Origin: Enterobacter kobei
GTDB taxonomy: Bacteria > Pseudomonadota > Gammaproteobacteria > Enterobacterales > Enterobacteriaceae
Length of the DNA stretch: 64,000 nt
NCBI RefSeq assembly: GCF_018323985.1
Contig: NZ_AP024590.1
Span: forward strand, 4,216,001 to 4,280,000
Direction of reading: 5' to 3'
Position 1 is the first letter of the stretch; each line of letters opens with the position of its first letter. Under the pieces are notes generated by a model that saw only the letters and a program-made list of their open reading frames with translations, searched no databases and had not been told where the DNA came from. The translations under genes were made by a program, and so were the position numbers. Shown here in pieces: positions 1 to 8,566 of the stretch.

Positions 1-1335
1 GTCGATTTTGAGAATGTCGACATTGAGGGAATAGAGGTTGTGCAGGTTGGAATAGCCCGTACCGAAATCATCGATCGCCACTTCATAACCCGCATGACGG
101 AAAGCCTGAATAACAGGCGTGGTTTTTGGCACGTCAATAAAGCCCCGCTCGGTCACTTCAATCTTAATTTGCTCGGCTCGCACCGCGTAGTGTGTCGCTT
201 TATCAGAAATAAGCGCAATCAGGCGTGATGAATGGAAATCCGATGCAGATAAGTTAATCGAAATATACAGGTGCGGATTGGCCGCGAGGAAATGTCCCAG
301 ATCGGTAAAGACTTCTTCAACAACATAATCAGTAACGCGCTCAATCAACCCTTCTTTTTCAGCCAGCGGGATAAACTCGACGGGACTCATCACCGGGCCG
401 TTGAAGCCCGGCCAGCGCAGCAGGGCTTCTGCGCCTACGCACTTTCCGGTTTTGATATCAATAATCGGCTGGTAGTGCAGTTTGAGCTGTCGTTTGAGCA
501 ACGCCCGGTGAAGTAAACGCCGTGGCGAGTTAAATTCATGTCGGGTTCGTGAGCAGCCCAGTAAAAGGATAAGGCTGCCGAGCAGCGCTAATGGGATCAT
601 CAGCATCGCCTGATGATACAGGAAACCGTAATAGCGGGTGGTAGATGTCGAGACGATCATCGAGACCGGGCGTTTGTCGGAATGGGCAATGGTATAAAAG
701 CGATTAGCGCTACGGAAATTTAATGCATTGCTTTGTAAGTGCTGAGCCAGCCTTTTAACATCGGCATTCGGGCTCGTCGAAAAGAAGGTTTTACTGACAT
801 TATCATACACTGCAAAGGCTAATGACCGATCGTCTGATGCCACTTCGCTATAAAATAGCGGATTCACCACTACGGCGTAATTACCGCGCCGCATATACAC
901 CATTTTATATCCAGCATAAAAAGGCGTGTCGCGATAATAATAAATAGCGACATCCGGATTACGCTTATAATCAGCAGCAGGGATAATATAAGGCTGGGGC
1001 AACGTAATACTGGTAGAGCATAAAAAATGATCGCCCTGGGTGTAGATTAAATCTGCCAGATAAAGCCGCCCGCGAATAATATTAAGCATATTTTGTCGGT
1101 GGAGCGGCGAGCAAAGCTGTCCATTGAATTTCTCGGCTTCGTCATACGCAATATCTGCCTGGCGGATGACCAGTTCGGTTTTAGCCAGTGCAAGTTGCGC
1201 AAATGCCTGGAGTTCCGCCCCGGTTTCTTTAACGGCCCGGATGTGTGCAAACCATAGCGCCAGCATCACAGGCAGTATAACTGCCATGATGATCCCGACG
1301 ATCCTCAGCACCTTGCAAAGTGCGCTATGATTCAT
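1..1335 (-). CDS. pdeC: PdeC-like c-di-GMP phosphodiesterase (CSS-motif + EAL), C-terminus cut by window edge
   Basis: Membrane c-di-GMP phosphodiesterase with a periplasmic redox-sensing CSS domain and a cytoplasmic EAL domain. The reading frame is open for 445 codons down to base 1; the family is about 530 residues, so the end lies outside the window. A first membrane helix spans about residues 10-30. Periplasmic Cys75 (CSP) and Cys106 (CST) match the cysteine pair that controls PdeC through DsbA/DsbB. A second helix lies at about 240-257. The EAL domain follows: GAEALLRW near 300, EVTERG near 395 and IDDFGTGYSNL near 420, so it looks catalytically intact as far as seen. The ATG at 1335 gives the N-terminus expected for the family. 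Divergent from yjcB, as in E. coli. Confidence 0.93.
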   Translation of the reverse strand, partial: MNHSALCKVLRIVGIIMAVILPVMLALWFAHIRAVKETGAELQAFAQLALAKTELVIRQADIAYDEAEKFNGQLCSPLHRQNMLNIIRGRLYLADLIYTQGDHFLCSTSITLPQPYIIPAADYKRNPDVAIYYYRDTPFYAGYKMVYMRRGNYAVVVNPLFYSEVASDDRSLAFAVYDNVSKTFFSTSPNADVKRLAQHLQSNALNFRSANRFYTIAHSDKRPVSMIVSTSTTRYYGFLYHQAMLMIPLALLGSLILLLGCSRTRHEFNSPRRLLHRALLKRQLKLHYQPIIDIKTGKCVGAEALLRWPGFNGPVMSPVEFIPLAEKEGLIERVTDYVVEEVFTDLGHFLAANPHLYISINLSASDFHSSRLIALISDKATHYAVRAEQIKIEVTERGFIDVPKTTPVIQAFRHAGYEVAIDDFGTGYSNLHNLYSLNVDILKID

Positions 1336-1896
1336 TTCCGCCTAATATCCCTGCAAAATGTGTGCCTGTAATAACGACAGGATGCTTTGATTAACAGGTG
1401 ATTACGTTGCATGAATCATTAGACATTAGCAACTGACTTTTTTCATTAGAAACCTAATATCTGCTTATGACGATAATATTCGTCCGTAAGGCAAACTAAA
1501 AGTGTTCACCCTGTATATATTAAGGAAAATAAATATCCAGCAGGTAGACAATGTTTAAGATTACTCAACAGAGGATCGCTGATTAAGGCAAATTACAGGG
1601 AGATAAAAATGGCGCACGGCAGATGTTTATTTTTTAAACGGGAAAAGTGAATGCCGTGCAAAGAATAAGCATAATAAAAAAATAATGTTGTTGCCCTTCT
1701 GTTTCTGTCATGTAGACATTTTTTGTGCAGATAAACGTTGCCTGCGGGTAATAGCGGCGCGCCCGGTTTCCCGCTACGGCGTAGAGGGTGAGCAAAATTG
1801 ACGCAGATCACTGGCGAATAAAACAGCAAATGTGATATAGTTCACATAAATTGTGAAACTTAAATCACGTTACATTCGTTATCTGAGGATGGGTTG
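1336..1896. other. pdeC-yjcB intergenic region (561 bp)
   Basis: AT-rich stretch between two divergent genes. It holds the pdeC upstream region on the minus strand and, near its right end, a strong CRP site for yjcB. A 78-codon minus-strand ORF at 1593-1829 has no recognisable domain and crosses the yjcB-proximal sequence, so I do not call it a gene. Nothing else is supported here. Confidence 0.6.
1831..1846. promoter_or_regulatory. CRP-cAMP binding site upstream of yjcB
   Basis: TGTGATATAGTTCACA is an exact TGTGA-N6-TCACA core, and the flanks (AAA before, TAA after) also fit the 22-bp CRP consensus. It is centred about 58 bp upstream of the yjcB ATG. A TACATT hexamer at 1871-1876 could be the -10 element, which would put CRP near -44, a class II-like position. 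The site is seen directly; its use is inferred. Confidence 0.75.
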
Positions 1897-2178
1897 ATGG
1901 CTACCATTACCACAGGCGTGGTATTGCTACGCTGGCAGTTACTGAGCGCGGTGCTGATGTTTCTTGCCAGCACGTTAAACATTCGCTTTCGCAAGTCTGA
2001 TTACATCGGCCTTGCGGTGATCAGCAGCGGGCTGGGTGTGATTGCCGCCTGCTGGTTTGCCACCGGTTTGCTTGGCATTACGCTGGTTGATGTGGCAACC
2101 ATCTGGAACAATATTAAAGAAGTGATGATTGAAGCATCCAGTCATACACCGCCAGAATGGCCGGTCGTGATCACCTGA
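1897..2178 (+). CDS. yjcB: YjcB family small membrane protein
   Basis: Small inner-membrane protein of unknown function, 93 residues, the same length as the E. coli protein at this locus. Two or three hydrophobic segments are visible: LLRWQLLSAVLMFLAST near the N-terminus, then two stretches around residues 35-65. The start chosen is the ATG at 1897, with GAGG eight bases upstream, rather than the TTG just before it. The gene lies between pdeC and ssb exactly as in E. coli. Its likely regulator is CRP through the site at 1831-1846. Function cannot be inferred from sequence. Confidence 0.85.
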   Translation: MATITTGVVLLRWQLLSAVLMFLASTLNIRFRKSDYIGLAVISSGLGVIAACWFATGLLGITLVDVATIWNNIKEVMIEASSHTPPEWPVVIT

Positions 2179-2200
2179 TCGCATCGCACCAAAAACAAAA

Positions 2201-2223
2201 GCCCCGTCAATGCGGGGCTTTTT
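2201..2223. terminator. Bidirectional terminator between yjcB and ssb
   Basis: Seven-base GC stem (GCCCCGT..GCGGGGC) followed by TTTTT on the plus strand and preceded by an A-rich run, so it can end both convergent genes. Confidence 0.85.
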
Positions 2224-2241
2224 GCGTACTGCTCAACGGGA

Positions 2242-2784
2242 TCAGAACGGAATATCGTCGTCAAAATCCATCGGCGGTTCGTTAGACTGCGCCGGTGCTG
2301 AAGACGGCTGCTGCGGGCGAGACTGCGCGCCGCCGCTGAACTGATTACCGCCCTGCGGCTGCTGAGGCTGACCCCAACCGCCCTGTTGACCGCCGCCCTG
2401 CTGGCCGCCACCTGCCGGTGCGCCGCCGCCCTGGCGTCCACCCAGCATCTGCATCACGCCGCCAATCTGCGGTACGTTGATTTCAGTGGTGTAGCGCTCC
2501 TGGCCACTCTGATCGGTCCACTTGCGGGTACGCAGAGAACCTTCAATGTACACCTGAGAACCTTTACGCAGGTATTCACCGGCAATCTCAGCCAGTTTGC
2601 CGAACAGCACGACGCGGTGCCATTCAGTCTGCTCTTTCGTCTCACCGGTGGTTTTATCACGCCAGGATTCGGACGTCGCCAGCGTAATGTTGGCGACTGC
2701 GCCACCACTCGGCATGTAGCGTACTTCCGGGTCCTGGCCCAGATTACCGACGAGAATCACCTTGTTTACGCCTCTGCTGGCCAT
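2242..2784 (-). CDS. ssb: Single-stranded DNA-binding protein SSB
   Basis: Tetrameric SSB that coats ssDNA in replication, repair and recombination. 180 residues against 178 in E. coli. The N-terminal OB fold (residues 1-115) opens with MASRGVNKVILVGNLGQDPE. A Gly/Gln/Pro-rich linker follows, and the C-terminal tip DFDDDIPF recruits partner proteins such as PriA, RecO and Exo I. The strand around residues 103-114 reads TEINVPQIGGVMQML, unlike the EVVVNVGGTMQML that I know from E. coli, so the last OB strand has diverged. Divergent from uvrA, sharing a LexA box. Confidence 0.98.
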   Translation of the reverse strand: MASRGVNKVILVGNLGQDPEVRYMPSGGAVANITLATSESWRDKTTGETKEQTEWHRVVLFGKLAEIAGEYLRKGSQVYIEGSLRTRKWTDQSGQERYTTEINVPQIGGVMQMLGGRQGGGAPAGGGQQGGGQQGGWGQPQQPQGGNQFSGGAQSRPQQPSSAPAQSNEPPMDFDDDIPF

Positions 2785-2930
2785 GGTCGTGTCTCCTGAA
2801 TACGTTTCTTAATAGTGTAAACGCGCGATTGTAGCATTACAAACCGCGCGATTGATACCTTGCGAGGCGGATTCCAGTAAACCGTACCGTCGCGACATTG
2901 TTGCAGTACCACCTGGAAGGCGCATCATAA

Positions 2931-2950
2931 CACTGTATATCCATTCAGGT
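2931..2950. promoter_or_regulatory. LexA (SOS) box between ssb and uvrA
   Basis: CACTGTATATCCATTCAGGT contains CTGT-N8-TCAG, one mismatch from the perfect CTGT-N8-ACAG core, and closely resembles the known E. coli uvrA operator. It lies about 110 bp before uvrA and 147 bp before ssb and can serve both. Confidence 0.9.
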
Positions 2951-3059
2951 TAAATTGTGTCATAATTAATCGTTTCAGTTCCGACCGCCGGGCGTGTTCT
3001 ATGCTTACAGAAATGGATGCATAACGCTGTGGCAGCCGAATCTCTACCGGGAAAGGTGA

Positions 3060-5885
3060 ATGGATAAAATAGAAGTACGGGGCGCGCGTACCCATAATCT
3101 CAAGAACATCAACATCGTCATCCCACGCGACAAGCTCATTGTTGTGACCGGGCTTTCGGGTTCAGGCAAATCCTCACTGGCTTTCGACACCCTGTATGCC
3201 GAAGGGCAGCGTCGTTACGTCGAATCGCTTTCGGCGTATGCGCGGCAGTTCCTGTCGCTCATGGAAAAGCCTGATGTCGATCATATTGAAGGGCTGTCGC
3301 CGGCTATCTCGATTGAACAGAAGTCGACCTCGCACAACCCACGTTCCACGGTCGGAACCATTACCGAAATTCATGACTATCTGCGTCTGCTGTTTGCCCG
3401 CGTGGGCGAAGCGCGCTGCCCGGATCATAACGTTCCGCTGGCCGCGCAAACCGTCAGTCAGATGGTCGATAACGTGCTCTCGCAGCCGGAAGGCAAGCGG
3501 CTGATGCTGCTGGCGCCGATCGTTAAAGATCGTAAGGGCGAGCACACCAAAACGCTGGAGAACCTGGCAAGCCAGGGCTATATCCGCGCACGTATTGACG
3601 GCGAAGTCTGCGATCTCTCCGATCCGCCGACCCTTGAGCTGCAAAAGAAACACACCATCGAAGTGGTTATCGACCGCTTTAAAGTGCGTGAAGACCTGAC
3701 GCAGCGTCTGGCGGAATCCTTTGAAACCGCGCTGGATCTCTCCGGCGGGACGGCGATTGTCGCCGATATGGACGACGCGAAAGCGGGCGAACTGCTGTTC
3801 TCCGCGAATTTCGCCTGCCCGATTTGCGGCTACAGCATGAATGAGCTGGAACCGCGTATGTTCTCGTTCAATAACCCGGCGGGTGCCTGTCCTACCTGTG
3901 ACGGGCTGGGCGTGCAGCAGTATTTCGATCCGGATCGGGTGATCCAGAACCCGGAGCTGTCGCTGGCTGGCGGCGCGATCCGCGGCTGGGATCGCCGTAA
4001 CTTCTATTATTTCCAGATGCTGCGTTCGCTTGCCGAACACTACAAATTCGACGTGGAAGCCCCGTGGGCCAGCCTGAGCGCCACCGTGCACAAAGTGGTG
4101 CTGTTTGGTTCCGGTAAAGAGAACATCGAATTTAAGTACATGAACGATCGCGGCGATACGTCCGTGCGTCGCCATCCGTTCGAAGGCGTGCTGCACAATA
4201 TGGAGCGCCGTTATAAAGAGACGGAATCAAGCGCGGTACGTGAAGAGCTGGCGAAGTTCATCAGCAACCGCTCGTGCACCACCTGTGACGGAACGCGTCT
4301 GCGTCGTGAGGCGCGCCATGTATTTGTGGAAGACACGCCGCTGCCGACTATCTCCGATATGAGCATCGGTCATGCGATGGACTTTTTCACCAATCTTAAA
4401 CTTTCCGGTCAGCGTGCAAAAATCGCTGAAAAAGTGCTGAAAGAGATTGGCGATCGTCTGAAATTCCTCGTGAACGTCGGGCTAAATTACCTGACGCTGT
4501 CCCGTTCGGCAGAAACCTTGTCCGGCGGCGAAGCGCAGCGTATCCGTCTGGCGAGCCAGATCGGTGCTGGCCTGGTCGGCGTGATGTACGTGCTGGATGA
4601 GCCGTCCATCGGTCTGCACCAGCGCGACAACGAACGCCTGCTCGGTACGCTGATCCATCTGCGTAATCTTGGCAACACGGTGATCGTGGTTGAGCATGAT
4701 GAAGATGCGATCCGCGCCGCAGACCACGTTATCGACATCGGCCCTGGCGCGGGTGTTCATGGCGGTCAGGTGGTGGCAGAAGGTACGCTGAAAGACATCA
4801 TGGCCGTGCCGGAATCGCTGACCGGGCAGTTCATGAGCGGTAAACGCAAGATTGAGATCCCGAAAGCGCGTGTGCCTGCGGATCCGGAAAAAGTGCTCAA
4901 GCTGACCGGTGCGCGCGGCAACAACCTGAAGGATGTCACCCTGACGCTGCCGGTGGGTCTGTTTACCTGTATTACCGGCGTGTCCGGTTCAGGTAAATCG
5001 ACGCTCATCAACGATACGCTGTTCCCGATTGCCCAGCGCCAGCTGAACGGCGCGACCATCGCTGAGCCTGCGCCTTACCGTGAGGTTCAGGGTCTGGAGC
5101 ATTTCGATAAAGTTATCGATATCGATCAGAGCCCGATTGGCCGTACGCCGCGCTCTAACCCCGCGACCTACACCGGCGTGTTTACGCCCGTGCGCGAACT
5201 CTTTGCCGGTGTGCCGGAATCCCGTTCACGCGGTTATACGCCGGGGCGTTTCAGCTTTAACGTGCGCGGCGGACGCTGCGAAGCCTGTCAGGGCGATGGC
5301 GTGATCAAAGTCGAAATGCACTTTTTGCCGGACATTTATGTGCCGTGCGACCAGTGCAAAGGCAAACGCTATAACCGTGAAACGCTGGAGATTAAGTACA
5401 AAGGCAAGACGATCCACGAAGTGCTGGATATGACCATCGAAGAAGCCCGTGAGTTCTTTGATGCCGTACCGTCACTGGCGCGTAAGCTGCAAACGCTGAT
5501 GGACGTTGGGCTGACGTACATTCGTCTCGGCCAGTCTGCCACCACGCTGTCCGGTGGTGAGGCCCAGCGCGTGAAGCTGGCGCGTGAGCTGTCAAAACGC
5601 GGCACCGGCCAGACGCTGTACATCCTTGATGAACCGACAACCGGCCTGCATTTTGCGGATATTCAGCAACTGCTGGAAGTGCTGCATCAGTTACGCGATC
5701 AGGGGAATACCATCGTGGTGATTGAGCATAATCTGGACGTGATCAAAACCGCAGACTGGATCGTCGATCTGGGGCCGGAAGGCGGCAGCGGCGGCGGGGA
5801 AATCCTCGTCTCCGGTACGCCGGAAACCGTAGCCGAGTGCGAAGCCTCGCACACGGCGCGCTTCCTCAAACCGATGCTGAAATAA
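3060..5885 (+). CDS. uvrA: Excinuclease ABC subunit A
   Basis: Damage-recognition ATPase of nucleotide excision repair; the UvrA dimer loads UvrB on lesions. 941 residues (E. coli 940). Two ABC modules are visible: Walker A GLSGSGKS at 31-38 and GVSGSGKST near 640, each with its own LSGGEAQR signature and a Walker B ending in DEP. The zinc modules show as paired cysteines, CPIC...CPTC near 253-280, CTTC near 410 and CEAC...CDQC near 740-765. The ATG at 3060 follows GGGAAAGG. SOS control by the LexA box upstream. The large antisense ORF inside it is a shadow. Confidence 0.98.
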   Translation: MDKIEVRGARTHNLKNINIVIPRDKLIVVTGLSGSGKSSLAFDTLYAEGQRRYVESLSAYARQFLSLMEKPDVDHIEGLSPAISIEQKSTSHNPRSTVGTITEIHDYLRLLFARVGEARCPDHNVPLAAQTVSQMVDNVLSQPEGKRLMLLAPIVKDRKGEHTKTLENLASQGYIRARIDGEVCDLSDPPTLELQKKHTIEVVIDRFKVREDLTQRLAESFETALDLSGGTAIVADMDDAKAGELLFSANFACPICGYSMNELEPRMFSFNNPAGACPTCDGLGVQQYFDPDRVIQNPELSLAGGAIRGWDRRNFYYFQMLRSLAEHYKFDVEAPWASLSATVHKVVLFGSGKENIEFKYMNDRGDTSVRRHPFEGVLHNMERRYKETESSAVREELAKFISNRSCTTCDGTRLRREARHVFVEDTPLPTISDMSIGHAMDFFTNLKLSGQRAKIAEKVLKEIGDRLKFLVNVGLNYLTLSRSAETLSGGEAQRIRLASQIGAGLVGVMYVLDEPSIGLHQRDNERLLGTLIHLRNLGNTVIVVEHDEDAIRAADHVIDIGPGAGVHGGQVVAEGTLKDIMAVPESLTGQFMSGKRKIEIPKARVPADPEKVLKLTGARGNNLKDVTLTLPVGLFTCITGVSGSGKSTLINDTLFPIAQRQLNGATIAEPAPYREVQGLEHFDKVIDIDQSPIGRTPRSNPATYTGVFTPVRELFAGVPESRSRGYTPGRFSFNVRGGRCEACQGDGVIKVEMHFLPDIYVPCDQCKGKRYNRETLEIKYKGKTIHEVLDMTIEEAREFFDAVPSLARKLQTLMDVGLTYIRLGQSATTLSGGEAQRVKLARELSKRGTGQTLYILDEPTTGLHFADIQQLLEVLHQLRDQGNTIVVIEHNLDVIKTADWIVDLGPEGGSGGGEILVSGTPETVAECEASHTARFLKPMLK

Positions 5886-6239
5886 TCAGACGGAAAGTTG
5901 CTGCCTGACCGCGTCGGGCAGCGCACTGACCACCAGCTGATACGAGGCGTCTACCAGATAGTAAATCTGCGAATCCGGCAGCGATCCATCCAGAAAGACC
6001 GTGCTCCAGTGCGCTTTATTCAGACGCGCGCTGGGGCGCACATCGCTGTGTTCGTTACGCAGTAATTCTGCCAGCTCCGGGCTGGTTTTCAGCGTTACCG
6101 CCGGGCGGTGATCCGTTTCGTGCACCATCGCAAACAGCACATCCGCCACTTTAATCTGCGTGGCTTTCCAGTCGCTGTGTTCGCTCTGCTCCGCTCCCGC
6201 CTTGCCCATGCAATAGGGCAGTAGTTCCGCATTGGTCAT
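5886..6239 (-). CDS. yjbR: YjbR, MmcQ/YjbR family DNA-binding-like protein
   Basis: Small cytoplasmic protein of the MmcQ/YjbR family (DUF419), 117 residues; E. coli YjbR is 118. The fold resembles CyaY-type domains; the physiological role is not established. Family hallmarks seen: AELLPYCMGKAGAEQS at the start, DVLFAMV in the middle and LNKAHWSTVFLDGSLPD followed by YYLVDASY near the end. The ATG at 6239 is preferred over the longer frame to 6362 because AGAGGA lies just upstream and the family N-terminus starts here. Its stop abuts the uvrA stop (convergent). The usual neighbour yjbQ is missing between it and aphA. Confidence 0.9.
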   Translation of the reverse strand: MTNAELLPYCMGKAGAEQSEHSDWKATQIKVADVLFAMVHETDHRPAVTLKTSPELAELLRNEHSDVRPSARLNKAHWSTVFLDGSLPDSQIYYLVDASYQLVVSALPDAVRQQLSV

Positions 6240-6383
6240 CTTGGTTCCTCTGGTTGTTGGCACCTCAAGTGCTGCTCCCTGTCGAAAATAAATCTTTCTA
6301 AGTGTGCAGCATGAGTGCGCTTTCAGCCAGGTTTCGGCGGCGAGAGATGAAAAAAACGGCAATCCTGCGACTGCCGTAGGGGA

Positions 6384-7097
6384 TCAGTATTCGGAATTGA
6401 CAATCACTTCTTCACCGTACATACCCGCCTGTGGCAGGGGTTTGTAGGTGGAGTTAGAGGCGCGCAGCACGCGGATACCGCGGGCGCCGACCTCGCGCGC
6501 CGCGCGAATATCGTTATCGGAGTCGCCATAGAACACTTTGATATGCTTGCTCTGCAACCACTGCGTCTTGGTGTTCTGCCCTGGCTTGTCGCCGGCAAAA
6601 ATCACCGGATTCATGCTGCTGGCGGGGATAAGAAAGTCATCCTGCAGGGTTTTCGAGACGGTTTCCGTTTTCGTTTCGCTGCGCCCGGTAACAAAGAAGA
6701 TGCTGTCGCCGCGCTTAACGTGCATGGCGATCAGCGCCCGGGCCACTTCTTTCGGAATGCTGAACGCATCCCAGCCGTTGTTCATCTTTTCCCAGAACGC
6801 GGGATTCTTCAGATACTCTTCGCTGTCCGGCGACCAGGTTTTCTTGCCGCGCCAGAAACCAGGGCTGGAAAACAGCACAGTATCATCAATGTCAAAACCC
6901 ACGGCCATCGGCGGGCGTCCCAGCAGGCTGTTTTCGATTTGGGCCACGGATACCCAGTGCACCGGAGCCTGTTGGGCCAGCTGCGCTACGTTGGTACCGG
7001 GATTGAGCGGTGATGGCGACGAAGCGTGCGCCGTCACGGAGCCGTTAAGGGTGAACAGCAAACTGAAGGCACTGAGGATAAGTGTGATTTTGCGCAT
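6384..7097 (-). CDS. aphA: Class B acid phosphatase AphA
   Basis: Periplasmic, non-specific class B (NSAP) phosphatase and phosphotransferase of the DDDD/HAD superfamily that scavenges phosphate from nucleotides. 237 residues, as in E. coli. Signal peptide at about 1-25 ending near AHASS; catalytic motif FDIDDTVLFSSP near 70; later motifs FFVTGRS and the acidic GDSDNDI near 190. The ATG at 7097 follows AGGGAAA; the nine upstream in-frame codons are not family-like. It is the last gene of a co-directional run downstream of tyrB with about 190 bp between, so it probably has its own promoter. Confidence 0.96.
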   Translation of the reverse strand: MRKITLILSAFSLLFTLNGSVTAHASSPSPLNPGTNVAQLAQQAPVHWVSVAQIENSLLGRPPMAVGFDIDDTVLFSSPGFWRGKKTWSPDSEEYLKNPAFWEKMNNGWDAFSIPKEVARALIAMHVKRGDSIFFVTGRSETKTETVSKTLQDDFLIPASSMNPVIFAGDKPGQNTKTQWLQSKHIKVFYGDSDNDIRAAREVGARGIRVLRASNSTYKPLPQAGMYGEEVIVNSEY

Positions 7098-7290
7098 AGT
7101 TTTCCCTGCATTGTCAGTCCGCAATCATTGCAACCTGAGCGGACGGTCAAAAAATTTACCCGACCTTAACGTTCCGGGCAGGTGAAAGGAAGAATATTCT
7201 TAAAAAAGAGGCGGGAAACAGAAGGGGGATCGCATTATGGTCCCTCTTCCGACAGGGACACGCCGGAAGAGAGAGCCAGTAAGCGAGTAC

Positions 7291-8484
7291 TTACATTACA
7301 GCGGCAAAAGCCTGTGCCACACGCTGCACGTTACCGGCATTCAGCCCGGCCACGCACATGCGCCCACTGGCGATCAGGTATACGCCAAACTCATCGCGCA
7401 GGCGATCTACCTGGGCGCTGCTCAGCCCGGTATAGCTGAACATACCGCGCTGCCTGAGCAGGTAATCGAAGTTATGCCCCGGCACCGCGTCTTTCAGGAC
7501 GTTGACCAGTTCCTGACGCATTGCCTGGATGCGCAGTCGCATGGCTTCCACTTCAGCCAGCCAGTTGGCTTTCAGGGCCTCGTCGCCGAGAACTGTCGCC
7601 ACTAACTGCGCGCCAAAGCTCGGCGGGCTGGAGTAGTTGCGGCGCACGGTGGCTTTCAGCTGTCCCAGCACGCGGCTCGCGGCGTCAGCGTCTTCACAGA
7701 CCACCGACAGCCCGCCGACGCGCTCGCCGTACAGCGAGAAAATCTTCGAGAAGGAGTTGCTGACCAGCGCGGGCAGCCCTGCACTGGCAATGGCGCGGAT
7801 GGCATAGGCATCATCTTCCATGCCCGCGCCAAAGCCCTGATAGGCGATGTCGAGGAACGGGATCAGGTTACGCGCTTTCAGCACCTCGACGACCGCATCC
7901 CACTGGGCATGAGTCAGGTCTGCGCCGGTCGGGTTGTGGCAGCACGGATGCAGCAGCACAATGCTTTGCGCCGGCAGGGTGTTGAGTTTTTCAAGTAATG
8001 CCTCTGCGCGTACACCGTTGGTATCGGCATCAAACCACGGATAGGTATCGACGTTAAAACCCGCGCCTTCAAAAATGGCGACGTGGTTTTCCCAGGTCGG
8101 ATCGCTGACCCAGACACCGGAATCCGGGAAGTAGCGCTTCAGGAAGTCGGCACCGATTTTTAACGCCCCGGAGCCGCCCAGCGTCTGAATAGTGGCAACG
8201 CGTTGCGCGGTTAGTACCGGGTGATCGGCACCAAACAGCAGTGGTGCGATGGTGTGACGGTAGCCGTTTAAGCCTTCCATCGGCAGATAAAGCGAGGCAC
8301 CTTGCGGTTGCGCATTCAGGCGAGCCCGCGCTTGCGTAATCGCCTGTAACTGGGGAATAGCACCGTCTTCGTTGTAATACAGCCCGATGCTGAGGTTAAC
8401 TTTGTCGCTACGGGGATCTTCTTTGAAACGTTCCATCAGCGAAAGGATGGGGTCGCCAGCATAGGCGTCAACTTTCTGAAACAC
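7291..8484 (-). CDS. tyrB: Aromatic amino acid aminotransferase TyrB
   Basis: PLP-dependent aminotransferase (fold type I, class I/II) for the last step of tyrosine and phenylalanine synthesis, also acting on leucine and aspartate. 397 residues, identical to E. coli. The PLP-lysine motif SNSFSKIFSLYGER is present near residue 245, with NPTGADL near 190 and the substrate arginine region near the C-terminus. The start is the GTG at 8484 (MFQKVDAYAGD...), preceded by GGAGAA as in E. coli; the longer ATG frame to 8520 is not needed. Only 82 bp separate it from the upstream nadR-like gene, so its classical TyrR-controlled promoter region is shortened here. Confidence 0.97.
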   Translation of the reverse strand: MFQKVDAYAGDPILSLMERFKEDPRSDKVNLSIGLYYNEDGAIPQLQAITQARARLNAQPQGASLYLPMEGLNGYRHTIAPLLFGADHPVLTAQRVATIQTLGGSGALKIGADFLKRYFPDSGVWVSDPTWENHVAIFEGAGFNVDTYPWFDADTNGVRAEALLEKLNTLPAQSIVLLHPCCHNPTGADLTHAQWDAVVEVLKARNLIPFLDIAYQGFGAGMEDDAYAIRAIASAGLPALVSNSFSKIFSLYGERVGGLSVVCEDADAASRVLGQLKATVRRNYSSPPSFGAQLVATVLGDEALKANWLAEVEAMRLRIQAMRQELVNVLKDAVPGHNFDYLLRQRGMFSYTGLSSAQVDRLRDEFGVYLIASGRMCVAGLNAGNVQRVAQAFAAVM

Positions 8485-8566
8485 GCGGTGGTTCTCCAGG
8501 TTTACGGTGCGGATAACCACAATAAACCGGAAGCGCAGGAAGATCGAGAGAGATGTGAATACCTCG

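Noticed and set aside
1593..1829. 78-codon minus-strand ORF between pdeC and yjcB
   Set aside because: No ribosome site of note, no domain, and it covers the upstream region of yjcB; looks like chance.
3174..4196. 340-codon ORF antisense to uvrA
   Set aside because: Complete overlap with a certain gene; its length comes from codon bias on the opposite strand and its composition (His/Arg/Gln-rich) is not protein-like.
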